Shown here piece by piece: positions 1 to 8,571 of a stretch of 64,000 nucleotides of DNA. How positions within the stretch are numbered: position 1 is the first letter of the stretch; every line of letters starts with the position of its first letter. The DNA lies in contig OY760624.1 in NCBI GenBank assembly GCA_963663775.1, forward strand, positions 310,001 through 374,000, read 5' to 3'. The position numbers were made by a program, and so were the translations under genes. The notes beneath the pieces were generated by a model, which saw only the letters and a list, made by a program, of their open reading frames with translations, did not search any database and was not told the DNA's origin. Origin of the DNA: G963663775 sp963663775 (GTDB lineage Bacteria; Bacillota; Clostridia; Oscillospirales; Butyricicoccaceae).

Positions 1-24
1 AATAATCAGTAGTACGAGCAGCAT
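1..24 (-). CDS. 5' end of an unidentified gene running off the left edge
   Basis: An ATG at 24-22 on the minus strand is preceded by a strong AAGGAGG-type ribosome binding site (about 29-36), and an extended -10 promoter lies at 85-113. Only eight codons are present (Met-Leu-Leu-Val-Leu-Leu-Ile-Ile), all hydrophobic after Met. This suggests a signal peptide or a first membrane segment. The product cannot be identified from so little sequence. Confidence 0.55.
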
Positions 25-84
25 GCTTTTTCCTCCTTCAACAGTTCCGCACAATTCTAACAATCGACTTCAGTACTAATTACC

Positions 85-113
85 AGTATAGCACATCGGT
101 TTCCATTTTGAAA
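85..113 (-). promoter_or_regulatory. Extended -10 promoter for the leftmost gene
   Basis: On the minus strand TATACT (90-85) is preceded directly by TGC, giving an extended -10. The -35 position (113-108, TTTCAA) is weak at 17 bp spacing. It points into the partial gene starting at 24 and lies downstream of the acpP terminator. Confidence 0.5.
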
Positions 114-175
114 CCGCAATCCCGTGCCATCAAGGGAAACGACTCAAAAATTCGCAGTACCTGTGCATAGGTGCA

Positions 176-210
176 AAGAAAAACTGGACCCCTCACATAT
201 CGGAGTCCAG
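176..210 (-). terminator. Intrinsic terminator of the fab/acc operon
   Basis: A 9-bp stem (CTGGACTCC read on the minus strand, 210-202, pairing with 192-184 and including one G-U pair) is followed by a run of T residues. It lies 20 bp after the acpP stop and ends the fatty-acid operon. Confidence 0.8.
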
Positions 211-230
211 AAATATTTCTGCTTTACAGC

Positions 231-455
231 TTACTTATTTGCTTCAATGTAGTTCACAATGTCACCGATTGTGCTCATCTTTGCAGCTTCTTCATCAGAA
301 ATCGCAATTCCGAATTCTTCTTCCAAATCCATCATCAGTTCCACAACGTCCAAGGAATCCGCCTTCAAATCTTCCTTCACCGTGGTTTCCATGGTCATGG
401 TAGATGCATCTGCATCAAACTTTTCTGCCAACAGTTCACAAATCTTCTCAAACAT
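231..455 (-). CDS. acpP: Acyl carrier protein
   Basis: This 74-aa acidic protein carries the growing acyl chain on a phosphopantetheine arm in the cytoplasm during type II fatty-acid synthesis. The modification site is Ser34 in the motif Asp-Ser-Leu-Asp (33-36), inside the usual four-helix ACP sequence; length is normal. The ATG has an AAGGAG ribosome binding site about 8 bp upstream. It is the last gene of the fab/acc operon, 21 bp after accA, and a terminator follows. In many Firmicutes acpP sits near fabH or fabD, so the distal position is a local rearrangement. Expression of this abundant protein from the 3' end of a 10-gene operon may need an internal promoter, which I did not find. Confidence 0.97.
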   Translation of the reverse strand: MFEKICELLAEKFDADASTMTMETTVKEDLKADSLDVVELMMDLEEEFGIAISDEEAAKMSTIGDIVNYIEANK

Positions 456-476
456 GGTAATTTCTCCTTTAAATTC

Positions 477-1274
477 TTACTTTATTTCACTGAAAACTCC
501 GACTTTACGGAATTTTTCATACCGTTTTTGGAGCATGATGTCCACGCTGTTATGCGCATAAGACAGCTGAATGCTCTCCAAGAGTGCCTTTTTGACATTT
601 CGCATCAAAGCTGTGGTCGAGTTGCCTTCGCTGACAATGCCCTCCACAATGCCCAATTCCAAAAGGTCTTGCGCTGTAATCCGCAATGCTTCCGCAGCTT
701 CCATTTCACGGGAAGGGTCTTTCCACAGCAAAGATGCTGCTCCACGCGGAGAAATCACCGAATAAATTGCATTTTCAAGCATCAAAACACGGTCTGCAAC
801 TGCCAGAGCAATTGCGCCGCCCGAACCGCCTTCTCCCGTTATCAAGGAAACAACGGGCGTGCGTAAGTTCATGAATTCTGCCAAGCAGCGTGCAATGGCT
901 TCACCTTGTCCACGCTCTTCTGCGCCAACGCCGGGAAACGCACCCGATGTGTCCACAAAGCACAGCACCGGCCGCTTAAATTTCTCTGCTTGCTTGGCAA
1001 GGCGCAGTGCCTTACGATATCCTTCTGGGTTTGCCATGCCGAAATTTGCCTTCAAATTGGTTTCTGTATCCTTACCTTTGCGATGTCCAATCACAGTCAC
1101 TGGCATACCTGCCAAGGTACCCACGCCCGCACAAATGGCAGCGTCCTCCCCATAATAGCGGTCGCCATGCAGTTCGATGAAATCATCGAGCAGATCATGA
1201 ATATAGTCATCAATGGTCGGGCGTTTCGGGTCATGAATGATTTTCATCTTTTCCGAAACCGTCATATTACTCAT
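477..1274 (-). CDS. accA: Acetyl-CoA carboxylase carboxyltransferase subunit alpha
   Basis: With AccD this 265-aa protein transfers the carboxyl group from carboxybiotin to acetyl-CoA, making malonyl-CoA. It shows the crotonase-fold signatures Val-Asp-Thr-Ser-Gly-Ala-Phe-Pro-Gly (about 107-115) and Gly-Glu-Gly-Gly-Ser-Gly-Gly (about 147-153), which build the oxyanion holes. It is shorter than the roughly 319-aa E. coli protein because of a trimmed N-terminus. The ATG at 1274 overlaps the end of accD by 8 bp and has an AGGTGA site 6 bp upstream, so the two partners are translationally coupled, which fits a fixed AccA:AccD ratio. Confidence 0.96.
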   Translation of the reverse strand: MSNMTVSEKMKIIHDPKRPTIDDYIHDLLDDFIELHGDRYYGEDAAICAGVGTLAGMPVTVIGHRKGKDTETNLKANFGMANPEGYRKALRLAKQAEKFKRPVLCFVDTSGAFPGVGAEERGQGEAIARCLAEFMNLRTPVVSLITGEGGSGGAIALAVADRVLMLENAIYSVISPRGAASLLWKDPSREMEAAEALRITAQDLLELGIVEGIVSEGNSTTALMRNVKKALLESIQLSYAHNSVDIMLQKRYEKFRKVGVFSEIK

Positions 1275-2142
1275 GATGCTTCACCTGCCTTTTGGCTTGC
1301 TTCTTCGCAGGTCGATGCAAGCCTAACAGCGTTTCCAATGTACGCCGCATTTGATTTCTCGGAACTATTTTATCACAGAATCCGTGGCTCTGCAAGAACT
1401 CTGCTGACTGAAAATCCTCTGGTAAGGTTTCCCCTATCGTGCCTTCAATTACACGCCGACCGGCAAATCCAATCGTAGCATGCGGCTCTGCCAAAATAAT
1501 GTCGCCCAAGCTGGCAAAGCTGGCTGTGACACCACCCGTTGTAGGGTCGGTCATCACCGTGATATACAGTCCTCCCTGCGCGGAATGCCGTGTCACTGCC
1601 GCAGAAACCTTTGCCATCTGCGCCAAGGAAAGCATACCCTCCTGCATACGTGCACCGCCGGAAGCCGTGAACAAAACAACAGGCAGACACCGCATCGTTG
1701 CATATTCAAACAAGCGTGTCAGTTTTTCACCCACCACACTGCCCATAGACGCCATCATAAAGTGGCTGTCCATCACACCAACGCAGGTTTTGATGCCGCC
1801 AATTTTGCAAACGCCTGTGATAACAGCCTCCCGCATCTTGGTTTTTTCCTGCAGCATCCGAATTTTATCTTCGTATCCATCAAATTGCAGCGGATTCATG
1901 GTTTCTAAATTGCCCCACAACTCATGAAAACTGTCTTTGTCTACCGTCAATTTTATGCGGGTACGTGCAAACAGCCGTCCATATTGTCCACAGGACGGGC
2001 AAACATATAAGTTTCGCCCATAATTTTTTGCAGTCAGTACCATGCCGCACTGCTTACAAGTGATTTCGGATTTCTCCTCCTGTGTCTGCTGTTTCATTTT
2101 CATGGAACTGTCGCGCGTTTTCTTAAATAAGTCAATCAGCAA
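1267..2142 (-). CDS. accD: Acetyl-CoA carboxylase carboxyltransferase subunit beta
   Basis: This 291-aa partner of AccA carries the N-terminal zinc ribbon of the family: Cys29, Cys32, Cys48 and Cys51 in two CxxC pairs. The carboxyltransferase fold follows, with Ser-Gly-Gly-Ala-Arg-Met (about 160-165) and the glycine-rich acyl-CoA pocket. The start is TTG at 2142, supported by AAAGGAGGG about 8 bp upstream. It lies between accC (26 bp upstream) and accA (overlapping). The zinc ribbon is known in E. coli AccD to contact nucleic acid; no evidence for that role is visible here beyond the intact cysteines. Confidence 0.96.
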   Translation of the reverse strand: MLIDLFKKTRDSSMKMKQQTQEEKSEITCKQCGMVLTAKNYGRNLYVCPSCGQYGRLFARTRIKLTVDKDSFHELWGNLETMNPLQFDGYEDKIRMLQEKTKMREAVITGVCKIGGIKTCVGVMDSHFMMASMGSVVGEKLTRLFEYATMRCLPVVLFTASGGARMQEGMLSLAQMAKVSAAVTRHSAQGGLYITVMTDPTTGGVTASFASLGDIILAEPHATIGFAGRRVIEGTIGETLPEDFQSAEFLQSHGFCDKIVPRNQMRRTLETLLGLHRPAKKQAKRQVKHHE

Positions 2143-2168
2143 GGATATCCCTCCTTTATGCCTGTCCT

Positions 2169-3515
2169 TCAGCGGTCAAAATCGCCGTTTGCAATCGAAT
2201 TTGTGTGAAAATTCCCGCTGACAAAGGCATCTGACTGTAAAATCTTCATTTGGTAATCTGTGCTGGTAATCACGCCCTCAAACAAAAGCTCCGCCAGTGC
2301 ACGGCGCATTCGTGCAATCGCCTGTTCACGGGTACGTCCCTGCACAATCAGCTTGCCAATCATGCTGTCATAATAGGGTGGAATGCGGTATCCTTGATAC
2401 GCCGCCGTATCCATCCGCACACCGGCACCGCCGGGCAAATGCATCGCTTCAATCGTACCAGGACAGGGCGCAAAATTATGCTCCGCATCTTCTGCACAAA
2501 TGCGGCACTCAATGGCATGTCCATGCAAGAACAGCTGCTCCTGTGTGAAGGATAGCCGTTCTCCTGCCGCCACTTTGAGTTGCTCGCACACAATATCACG
2601 ACCGGTCACCACTTCGGTCACAGGATGCTCGACCTGCACACGGGTGTTCACTTCGCAGAAATAAAAATTCTTTTCGTCATCCACCAAAAATTCAATGGTG
2701 CCTGCATTACGGTATCCCACCCGCTTTGCCAAGCCAACGGCAGCTTCACCCATTCTTTGGCGCAACTCTGCATCGACAAACGAAGAGGGCGCTTCCTCCA
2801 ACACCTTTTGATGTCTGCGCTGGATAGAGCATTCCCGCTCAAATAGATGCACGACATTTCCATAATGGTCGCCCAAAATCTGCACCTCAATATGGCGTGG
2901 ATTTTCGATATAGCGCTCCATATAAATGCGGCCATCACCGAAATTGGCAACTGCCTCTGCCGATGCTGTATCATACGCACTCTTGAGGTCTGACGGGGTG
3001 TGTGCCACACGAATGCCTTTGCCACCGCCGCCGGAAGCCGCCTTGAGCATCAGCGGATAACCAATTCGTTCCGCCTCCTGCGTCGCTTCTGCAAAATCCC
3101 GCACGGCACCATCTGTGCCCAGTGCCACTGGCACGCCAGACTCCATCGCCAACTTTTTCGCCGTGGATTTGTCACCCAACAAACGAATAGTATCAGATGT
3201 CGGCCCGATGAACACCAATCCATGCTGCTCTGCCAACGCCGCAAATTCCGGATTTTCGGATAAAAATCCATATCCCGGATGAATTGCCTGCGCACCTGTG
3301 GCAATGGCTGCACTGATGATGTTTCGCATATTGAGATAACTGTCCTTTGCCTGTGCCGGACCGATGCAAACCGCTTCGTCTGCAATCTGCGCATGCAGTG
3401 CTTCTCGGTCTGCCTCGGAATAGACTGCCACACTAACAATATCCAAATCACGGCATGCCTGAATGATGCGTACAGCTATTTCACCACGGTTTGCAATCAA
3501 TACCTTTTGAAACAT
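2169..3515 (-). CDS. accC: Acetyl-CoA carboxylase biotin carboxylase subunit
   Basis: This 448-aa ATP-grasp enzyme carboxylates the biotin on AccB using bicarbonate and ATP. Visible features are the N-terminal Val-Leu-Ile-Ala-Asn-Arg-Gly-Glu-Ile-Ala motif, the ATP-binding glycine loop Gly-Gly-Gly-Gly-Lys-Gly (about 161-166), the Arg-Arg-His-Gln-Lys motif near 237 and Glu-Val-Asn-Thr-Arg-x-Gln-Val-Glu-His (about 290-300). Length matches the family. The ATG has GGGAG 6-7 bp upstream. It sits between fabZ and accD, the normal Firmicute order. Confidence 0.97.
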   Translation of the reverse strand: MFQKVLIANRGEIAVRIIQACRDLDIVSVAVYSEADREALHAQIADEAVCIGPAQAKDSYLNMRNIISAAIATGAQAIHPGYGFLSENPEFAALAEQHGLVFIGPTSDTIRLLGDKSTAKKLAMESGVPVALGTDGAVRDFAEATQEAERIGYPLMLKAASGGGGKGIRVAHTPSDLKSAYDTASAEAVANFGDGRIYMERYIENPRHIEVQILGDHYGNVVHLFERECSIQRRHQKVLEEAPSSFVDAELRQRMGEAAVGLAKRVGYRNAGTIEFLVDDEKNFYFCEVNTRVQVEHPVTEVVTGRDIVCEQLKVAAGERLSFTQEQLFLHGHAIECRICAEDAEHNFAPCPGTIEAMHLPGGAGVRMDTAAYQGYRIPPYYDSMIGKLIVQGRTREQAIARMRRALAELLFEGVITSTDYQMKILQSDAFVSGNFHTNSIANGDFDR

Positions 3516-3530
3516 TGTCGTCTCCCTGTC

Positions 3531-3953
3531 TTAATCGACAACGGCACACTTGATTTCTGCCTCTGCGGTCTTTTTGTCGCCCACATAGACTGCACCTTCT
3601 GCAACCGCTATCGTTCCTCGCTGCTTTACAAATTTGATTTCCATGCGCAGGACATCCCCCGGATATACCATAGCACGGAATTTTGCCTTATCAATGCCGG
3701 TATAATATGCGGTCTTGCCCTTAAATTCCGGGCGTGCCAACAATGCAACCGCACCGACCTGTGCCAGTGCCTCCAGCTGAAAGACTGCCGGCATCACAGG
3801 ATTTCCCGGAAAATGTCCATTGAAAAAATGCTCCTCGCCACTCAAGGCCAAGGTGCCAACCGCATGGTCGGCTGTCAGCTCTGTGATTTCATCAATGAGC
3901 AACATCGGCGGACGATGCGGGATGATTTCCATAATTTGTTCTTTGTTCAGCAT
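3531..3953 (-). CDS. fabZ: 3-hydroxyacyl-ACP dehydratase FabZ
   Basis: This hot-dog fold enzyme removes water from 3-hydroxyacyl-ACP during elongation. Starting at the ATG at 3953 it is 140 aa. That start has AAGGAG about 8 bp upstream; a GTG nine bases earlier lies too close to the site. The catalytic motif His-Phe-Pro-Gly-Asn-Pro with the downstream Glu of Gln-Leu-Glu-Ala is intact. It lies 12 bp after accB and before accC. No fabA/fabM-type isomerase is visible, so how unsaturated chains are made is not answered here. Confidence 0.95.
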   Translation of the reverse strand: MLNKEQIMEIIPHRPPMLLIDEITELTADHAVGTLALSGEEHFFNGHFPGNPVMPAVFQLEALAQVGAVALLARPEFKGKTAYYTGIDKAKFRAMVYPGDVLRMEIKFVKQRGTIAVAEGAVYVGDKKTAEAEIKCAVVD

Positions 3954-3965
3954 ACCCCACACTCC

Positions 3966-4418
3966 TTACTCAATGACCACCAACAGCTGTTTATATTCCA
4001 CGACATCCCCATTCTGTGCAAAAATACGGCTCACCGTGCCATCGCAGGGTGCTGCAATTTCATTCATGGTCTTCATCGCTTCAATGATAAACAGCGTGTC
4101 ACCCTTGCAAATCTTCTGCCCCACTTCCACGAAGGGCGGTTCTTCCGGCGAGGGTGCACTGTAAAAAATACCTACCAATGGTGCTTCCACACGAGTGCCC
4201 TTGATGGTGTCCTCCTGCGCAGTTGCAGCAGCTGCCATAACAGGTGCCGCAGGTACCGCTGTCGGTGCACTTGCAACGGTCTGTACAATCGGTGCAGGTG
4301 CCTGTGTCTTGAGGCTAATGCGAAAATCATCGGTTTCCAGTTCAAACTCCGCCAGCTTGTGTGCACAAACGGCATCCATCAGCTCCAGCGCCAGTTCTTG
4401 CATCTTCTGTGTTTCCAT
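3966..4418 (-). CDS. accB: Biotin carboxyl carrier protein of acetyl-CoA carboxylase
   Basis: This 150-aa protein swings carboxybiotin between AccC and the AccA/AccD pair. An N-terminal helical segment (1-40) is followed by an Ala/Pro-rich flexible linker (about 40-65) and a C-terminal biotinyl domain. The biotinylated residue is Lys116 in Glu-Ala-Met-Lys-Thr-Met-Asn; Thr in place of the common Leu/Met after Lys is a mild variation. The gene starts 3 bp after fabF with an AAGGTG site. Confidence 0.95.
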   Translation of the reverse strand: METQKMQELALELMDAVCAHKLAEFELETDDFRISLKTQAPAPIVQTVASAPTAVPAAPVMAAAATAQEDTIKGTRVEAPLVGIFYSAPSPEEPPFVEVGQKICKGDTLFIIEAMKTMNEIAAPCDGTVSRIFAQNGDVVEYKQLLVVIE

Positions 4419-4421
4419 ACC

Positions 4422-5654
4422 TTACACCTTCTTCAACACGACTGTCGCATTATGTCCGCCAAAGCCCAACGAATTGCTGATTGCAGTTTTCACTTCCATT
4501 GCAACTGCCTGATTCGGGGTCACATCCAAATCGCAATCTTCGTCATATTCCTGATACCCAATGGTCGGCGGAATAAAGCCTTCATTGATGGCAGCCACAC
4601 AGGCAATCGCTTCAATCGCACCTGCCGCACCGAGCAAATGTCCGGTCATCGACTTGGTAGACGAAATTTTCACAGTCTTCGCATGGTCACCAAATGCTTT
4701 TTTCACCGCAATGGTTTCATACTTTTCGTTCAGCGGTGTGCTGGTGCCGTGCGCATTGATATAATCAATGTCTGCCGGTGTCAAGCCTGCGTCTGCGATT
4801 GCATTTTGCATTGCTTGTGCCGCACCTGCACCTTCTGGGTCTGGGCTGGTCATATGATACGCATCCGAAGTCGCACCGTAACCGGCAACCTCACACAAAA
4901 TCTGCGCCCCACGTGCTTCTGCATGGCTGCGGCTTTCCAGCACCAAAATGCCCGCGCCTTCACCCATGACAAAGCCACTGCGTCGTTTATCAAACGGCAC
5001 CGATGCAGCCGAAGGGTCATCCCCCAAGTGCAGTGCCTTCATGTTCTGGAAACCAGCCATGCTGACCGGCGAAATCGCCGACTCTGTGCCGCCTGCAATC
5101 ACAATATCCTGATAACCATGGCGAATCATACGCATTGCCTCGCCAATCGCATGTGTCGAGGTTGCACAAGCTGTAACCGGTGCAAAGCTTTCGCCTTTCA
5201 GCCCAAATCTCATCGAAATCTGCGCCGCCGCCATATTGGCAATCATTTCCGGAATGTAAAGCGGGGACACACGGGACGGCCCCTTTTCAATCAGCTTTCT
5301 GCACTCTGTTTCCACGACAGGCAAACCGCCAACACCGCTGCCAACCACAATGCCCGCACGCCACGGGTCAAAACTGCCCTCGGCGAGCAATCCCGCCTGC
5401 TGCATTGCCTGCATCGCCGCCGCAACTGCAAATTGGCAAAAAATGTCCATGCGCTTTGCTTCGCGCTTTTCCATATATTGCTCTATGTCAAAATTCTTAA
5501 CTTCTGCTGCAACCTTCACTTTAAACGCTTCGGTATCAAAATGTGTAATCAAGTTGACACCGCAAACCCCTTTTCGAAGGCTGTCCACATAGCTCTGAAT
5601 ATCATTGCCGATTGGTGTCACTGCACCAATGCCAGTGATAACTACGCTCTCCAT
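4422..5654 (-). CDS. fabF: 3-oxoacyl-ACP synthase II
   Basis: This 410-aa elongating condensing enzyme adds a malonyl-ACP-derived two-carbon unit to acyl-ACP. The Cys-His-His triad is present at Cys163 (Thr-Ala-Cys-Ala-Thr-Ser), His302 (Asn-Ala-His-Gly-Thr-Ser-Thr) and His339 (Met-Thr-Gly-His-Leu), with Lys334 in Ser-Ser-Thr-Lys-Ser. Length is typical. The ATG has GGAGGT about 6 bp upstream. It is flanked by fabG (12 bp) and accB (3 bp), the usual Streptococcus/Clostridia order. No fabB paralogue is present, so FabF must carry all elongation coded here. Confidence 0.97.
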   Translation of the reverse strand: MESVVITGIGAVTPIGNDIQSYVDSLRKGVCGVNLITHFDTEAFKVKVAAEVKNFDIEQYMEKREAKRMDIFCQFAVAAAMQAMQQAGLLAEGSFDPWRAGIVVGSGVGGLPVVETECRKLIEKGPSRVSPLYIPEMIANMAAAQISMRFGLKGESFAPVTACATSTHAIGEAMRMIRHGYQDIVIAGGTESAISPVSMAGFQNMKALHLGDDPSAASVPFDKRRSGFVMGEGAGILVLESRSHAEARGAQILCEVAGYGATSDAYHMTSPDPEGAGAAQAMQNAIADAGLTPADIDYINAHGTSTPLNEKYETIAVKKAFGDHAKTVKISSTKSMTGHLLGAAGAIEAIACVAAINEGFIPPTIGYQEYDEDCDLDVTPNQAVAMEVKTAISNSLGFGGHNATVVLKKV

Positions 5655-5666
5655 AATTTACCTCCA

Positions 5667-6398
5667 CTACATGCCCATGCCGCCATCGGCAACAATCACT
5701 TGTCCTGTGATGAACGTTGCATCCTCGGATGTCAAAAATGCAACCACCCCTGCAATCTCGTCCGGCTTGCCAAAACGGCGCAGCGCAATCTGTTCACAGG
5801 CAGATTTCTTTAATTCTTCTGGTAATACCTCTGTCATGTCGGTATCTATAAATCCCGGCGCAACCGCATTCACGGTAATGCCGCGCCCGCCCAATTCCTG
5901 CGCCGCAGTTTTGGTCAACGCAATGACGCCCGCCTTGGAAGCGGAATAGTTCGCCTGTCCCGCATTGCCGCAAATACCGGAAACCGAGCTGATATTTACG
6001 ATGGTTCCAGTTTTGGCACGCATCATCATTGCACCGCACAGCGACATCATATTAAAAACACCTTTTAAGTTGATGCTGATGACATCGTCAAACTGCTTTT
6101 CCTGCATTCTCACCAACATGCCATCCCGTGTAATACCTGCATTGTTGACCAAAATCGTAGGCACACCCAACGATTCCTTGATGTCTGCCAATGCCTTGCT
6201 GCAAGCCGCATGGTCCGCAACGTCCCACTGCATCGCAATCGCCTTGACGCCATATTCTTGGCATTGCGCCGCAATCTGCTGTGCTTTTTCCACGCTTGAA
6301 GCGCAGTTGACCACCACATCATGTCCCTGCTTCGCCAATCTCAGCGCAATTGCCGCACCGATACCGCGAGAAGCACCTGTAACTACTGCAATTCCCAT
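5667..6398 (-). CDS. fabG: 3-oxoacyl-ACP reductase
   Basis: This short-chain dehydrogenase of 243 aa reduces 3-oxoacyl-ACP with NADPH. It has the Rossmann motif Thr-Gly-Ala-Ser-Arg-Gly-Ile-Gly (7-14), Asn-Asn-Ala-Gly (85-88) and the catalytic Ser138, Tyr151 and Lys155, matching E. coli numbering. The ATG at 6398 with GAGGGG 6 bp upstream is preferred to an earlier in-frame start, which would add 12 unconserved residues overlapping fabK. It begins 10 bp after the fabK stop. Confidence 0.96.
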   Translation of the reverse strand: MGIAVVTGASRGIGAAIALRLAKQGHDVVVNCASSVEKAQQIAAQCQEYGVKAIAMQWDVADHAACSKALADIKESLGVPTILVNNAGITRDGMLVRMQEKQFDDVISINLKGVFNMMSLCGAMMMRAKTGTIVNISSVSGICGNAGQANYSASKAGVIALTKTAAQELGGRGITVNAVAPGFIDTDMTEVLPEELKKSACEQIALRRFGKPDEIAGVVAFLTSEDATFITGQVIVADGGMGM

Positions 6399-6408
6399 GT
6401 TGTACCCC

Positions 6409-7356
6409 TCACGCAAAACGGTCGGTAAGCGCACGCATCCGTGCCTCCGCCTGTGTTGTCATTTCCGTCAAAATCTCGGCGCAAGTAGCACGCTTGTTGA
6501 CCATTCCTGCAATTTGTCCAGACATAAATGTGCCTTCTTCAAAATTGCCGTCCTGCACCGCCTTGCGCAAAGAACCTGCGGTAATCGATTCAATCTCTTC
6601 CAAGGAGCGTTCATCAACACCCTTTTCCAGCTCCAAGCAGGCACGGGTCAGTGGTGTTTTCAGTGCACGCACGGGATGCCCGTTGGACTTGCCTGTAATC
6701 ACAGTGGAAATATCGCCCGCCTTCAAAATCAGTTCCTTGTATTTTTCAGAACAGACGCATTCTTCCGCCGTGAGGAAAATCGTGCCGCACTGCACAGCTT
6801 CCGCACCCAGCGCCAAAGCTGCCGCCATACCACGACCGTCCGCAATGCCGCCTGCGCCGATAACAGGAATACTGACCGCATCGACCACCTGCGGCAGCAA
6901 TGCCATCGTTGTGGTTTCGCCGATATGTCCGCCGGACTCCATCCCCTCTGCAATCAGTGCATCCACGCCGACACGCTCCATGCGCTTGGCAAGTGCCACA
7001 GAAGCGACCACCGGTATCACCTTGATGCCCGCATTCTTCCAGCCCTCAATATATTTTCCGGGGCTTCCTGCGCCCGTTGTCACCACTTCGATTTTTTCTT
7101 CAATCGCCAGTTGTGCCAAATCATCTGCATTGGGGGAAAGCAGCATCACGTTCAATCCCAGCGGCTTGTTTGTTTTTGCACGTGCTTTTTGAATCTCTGC
7201 ACGCACCACCTCTACCGGTGCAGCACCGCCTGCAATGATACCCAGACCACCCGCTTCAGAAACGGCGGCCGCCAGATTGCCTTCTGCAATCCAAGCCATT
7301 GCACCCTGCACAATCGGATATTCAATCCCCAAAAGTTCTGTAATTCTTGTCTTCAT
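6409..7356 (-). CDS. fabK: Enoyl-ACP reductase II (FMN-dependent)
   Basis: This 315-aa TIM-barrel flavoprotein of the 2-nitropropane dioxygenase/FabK group catalyses the last, NAD(P)H-dependent step of each elongation round. Diagnostic segments are Ile-Val-Gln-Gly-Ala-Met near the N-terminus, Gly-Leu-Gly-Ile-Ile-Ala-Gly-Gly, Gly-Met-Glu-Ser-Gly-Gly-His and the phosphate-binding Gly-Gly-Ile-Ala-Asp-Gly-Arg. The start at 7356 has GGGAG about 6 bp upstream. It is the only enoyl reductase in the cluster; FabK enzymes are known to be insensitive to triclosan, so that trait is inferred. Confidence 0.94.
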   Translation of the reverse strand: MKTRITELLGIEYPIVQGAMAWIAEGNLAAAVSEAGGLGIIAGGAAPVEVVRAEIQKARAKTNKPLGLNVMLLSPNADDLAQLAIEEKIEVVTTGAGSPGKYIEGWKNAGIKVIPVVASVALAKRMERVGVDALIAEGMESGGHIGETTTMALLPQVVDAVSIPVIGAGGIADGRGMAAALALGAEAVQCGTIFLTAEECVCSEKYKELILKAGDISTVITGKSNGHPVRALKTPLTRACLELEKGVDERSLEEIESITAGSLRKAVQDGNFEEGTFMSGQIAGMVNKRATCAEILTEMTTQAEARMRALTDRFA

Positions 7357-7431
7357 CTTGCGCTCCCTTCGAGCAGTGATGCTCATACACTGCTAATTTC
7401 ATTGCTTTTTTGCGCGGGTATTTTCTATCAT

Positions 7432-8439
7432 TTACAGCTGGAACACAATTGCACCATAGGTCAGACCGCCGCCAAACCCCGTGCAAACAATCTTCTGTCC
7501 CTTTTTCAGCAATCCCTTACGGCGCATTTCATCCAAGCACAGCGGAATGCTGGCAGAGGACGTGTTTCCAAAACGGTCGAGATTGACATAAATTTTATCT
7601 TCAGACAAATGAAATCTATCCGCAATCACCTTTAAAATGCGCAGATTGGCTTGATGCGGAACGACCCAGTCAATGTCTGCCTCGGTCATGCCTGCCTTTT
7701 GCAGTGCCTTTTCCATCGTTTCGGGAACGGCTCTCGCTGTAAAGCGCACCACTGCAGAACCCTGCATTTTCAAGAAACGTGCCGTGTGGTCAAAGGTACG
7801 GTCGCTGTGGAACGGGTCTTCTTCTCGCGGCAGTCCTTCCATATACAGATACTCCCAACCGCTGCCGTCCGATGCCAGATCCGATGCCAAAATGCCCTCT
7901 TCGCAATCGTCTTCACACGCCTGATATACCACAGAACCCGCCGCATCGCCAAACAGCACGCAAGTGCCTCGGTCAGTATAGTCGGTAATGCGGTGCAGCG
8001 TTTCCGAAGAAATCACCAAAATGGTTTTGGCTTTTCCACTGCGAATATAGGAATCTGCCATGTCTGAGGCATAAATGAAGCCGGTGCACGCTGCATTTAA
8101 GTCCACGCATGCCGCATTTTTCGCACCCAAATGCTCCTGCACTACGCTGGCATGAATCGGCGAATAGAAGTCTGGTGAACACGTGCTGAGAATAATCATA
8201 TCGATTTCTTCCGCTGCAATCTTCGCATCCTCCAGCGCAGCCTGTGCCGCCTTCAAAGCAAGCTCCCATGTGCGCATGCCCTTGCCGATATGCCGTTCAC
8301 GGACACCCGTGCGTTTGACAATCCACTCGTCGTTGGTGTCCACCATTTCCTCTAACATCGCATTCGTTAATACAAATTCCGGCACATAACTGCCGGTTCC
8401 TATGATACGGGTCTTAATGTCGCCCAGCTCCTCTCGCAT
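7432..8439 (-). CDS. fabH: 3-oxoacyl-ACP synthase III
   Basis: This 335-aa initiating condensing enzyme joins acetyl-CoA (or a branched acyl-CoA) to malonyl-ACP. The catalytic triad is Cys118 (Asn-Ala-Ala-Cys-Thr-Gly), His262 (Val-Pro-His-Gln-Ala-Asn) and Asn292 (Arg-Phe-Gly-Asn-Thr-Ser). It is the first gene of the leftward fab/acc operon, driven by the shared divergent promoter near 8564-8592. The ribosome binding site (AGAGGA about 8 bp upstream) is only moderate. A 75-bp gap separates it from fabK, the largest in the operon. Confidence 0.96.
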   Translation of the reverse strand: MREELGDIKTRIIGTGSYVPEFVLTNAMLEEMVDTNDEWIVKRTGVRERHIGKGMRTWELALKAAQAALEDAKIAAEEIDMIILSTCSPDFYSPIHASVVQEHLGAKNAACVDLNAACTGFIYASDMADSYIRSGKAKTILVISSETLHRITDYTDRGTCVLFGDAAGSVVYQACEDDCEEGILASDLASDGSGWEYLYMEGLPREEDPFHSDRTFDHTARFLKMQGSAVVRFTARAVPETMEKALQKAGMTEADIDWVVPHQANLRILKVIADRFHLSEDKIYVNLDRFGNTSSASIPLCLDEMRRKGLLKKGQKIVCTGFGGGLTYGAIVFQL

Positions 8440-8537
8440 TCTGCAGTCCTCTGCACCTTTGCAGACAAACTGTTTTTCCTACTATTTTTTGCCATTAAAT
8501 AAAACAAGGATATTTCCGACTTTTTGAGGGGAAATAG

Positions 8538-8550
8538 TTTGATTGACAAA
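8538..8550. promoter_or_regulatory. Candidate operator over the fabD -35 box
   Basis: The 13-mer TTTGATTGACAAA has TTTG/CAAA arms and overlaps the TTGACA -35 of the fabD promoter. It resembles the streptococcal FabT operator core (TTTGATTATCAAA) with two central changes. No MarR/FabT gene is in the window, so the regulator is unknown and the match could be chance. Confidence 0.35.
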
Positions 8551-8571
8551 GTATTTATAATTCATTATAAT
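8543..8571 (+). promoter_or_regulatory. Consensus sigma-A promoter for fabD
   Basis: TTGACA at 8543-8548 and TATAAT at 8566-8571 are separated by 17 bp, an exact consensus. The start point would be near 8578, giving a leader of about 90 nt before fabD. Its -10 overlaps that of the opposite promoter. Confidence 0.85.

Noticed and set aside
3279..5813. An 844-codon open frame on the plus strand through fabZ, accB and fabF
   Set aside because: It is antisense to clear genes, rich in Cys, His, Arg and Asn without domain structure, and explained by stop-codon avoidance in the strongly biased minus-strand genes. Similar shadows at 5965-7635 and 14987-16627 were rejected for the same reason.
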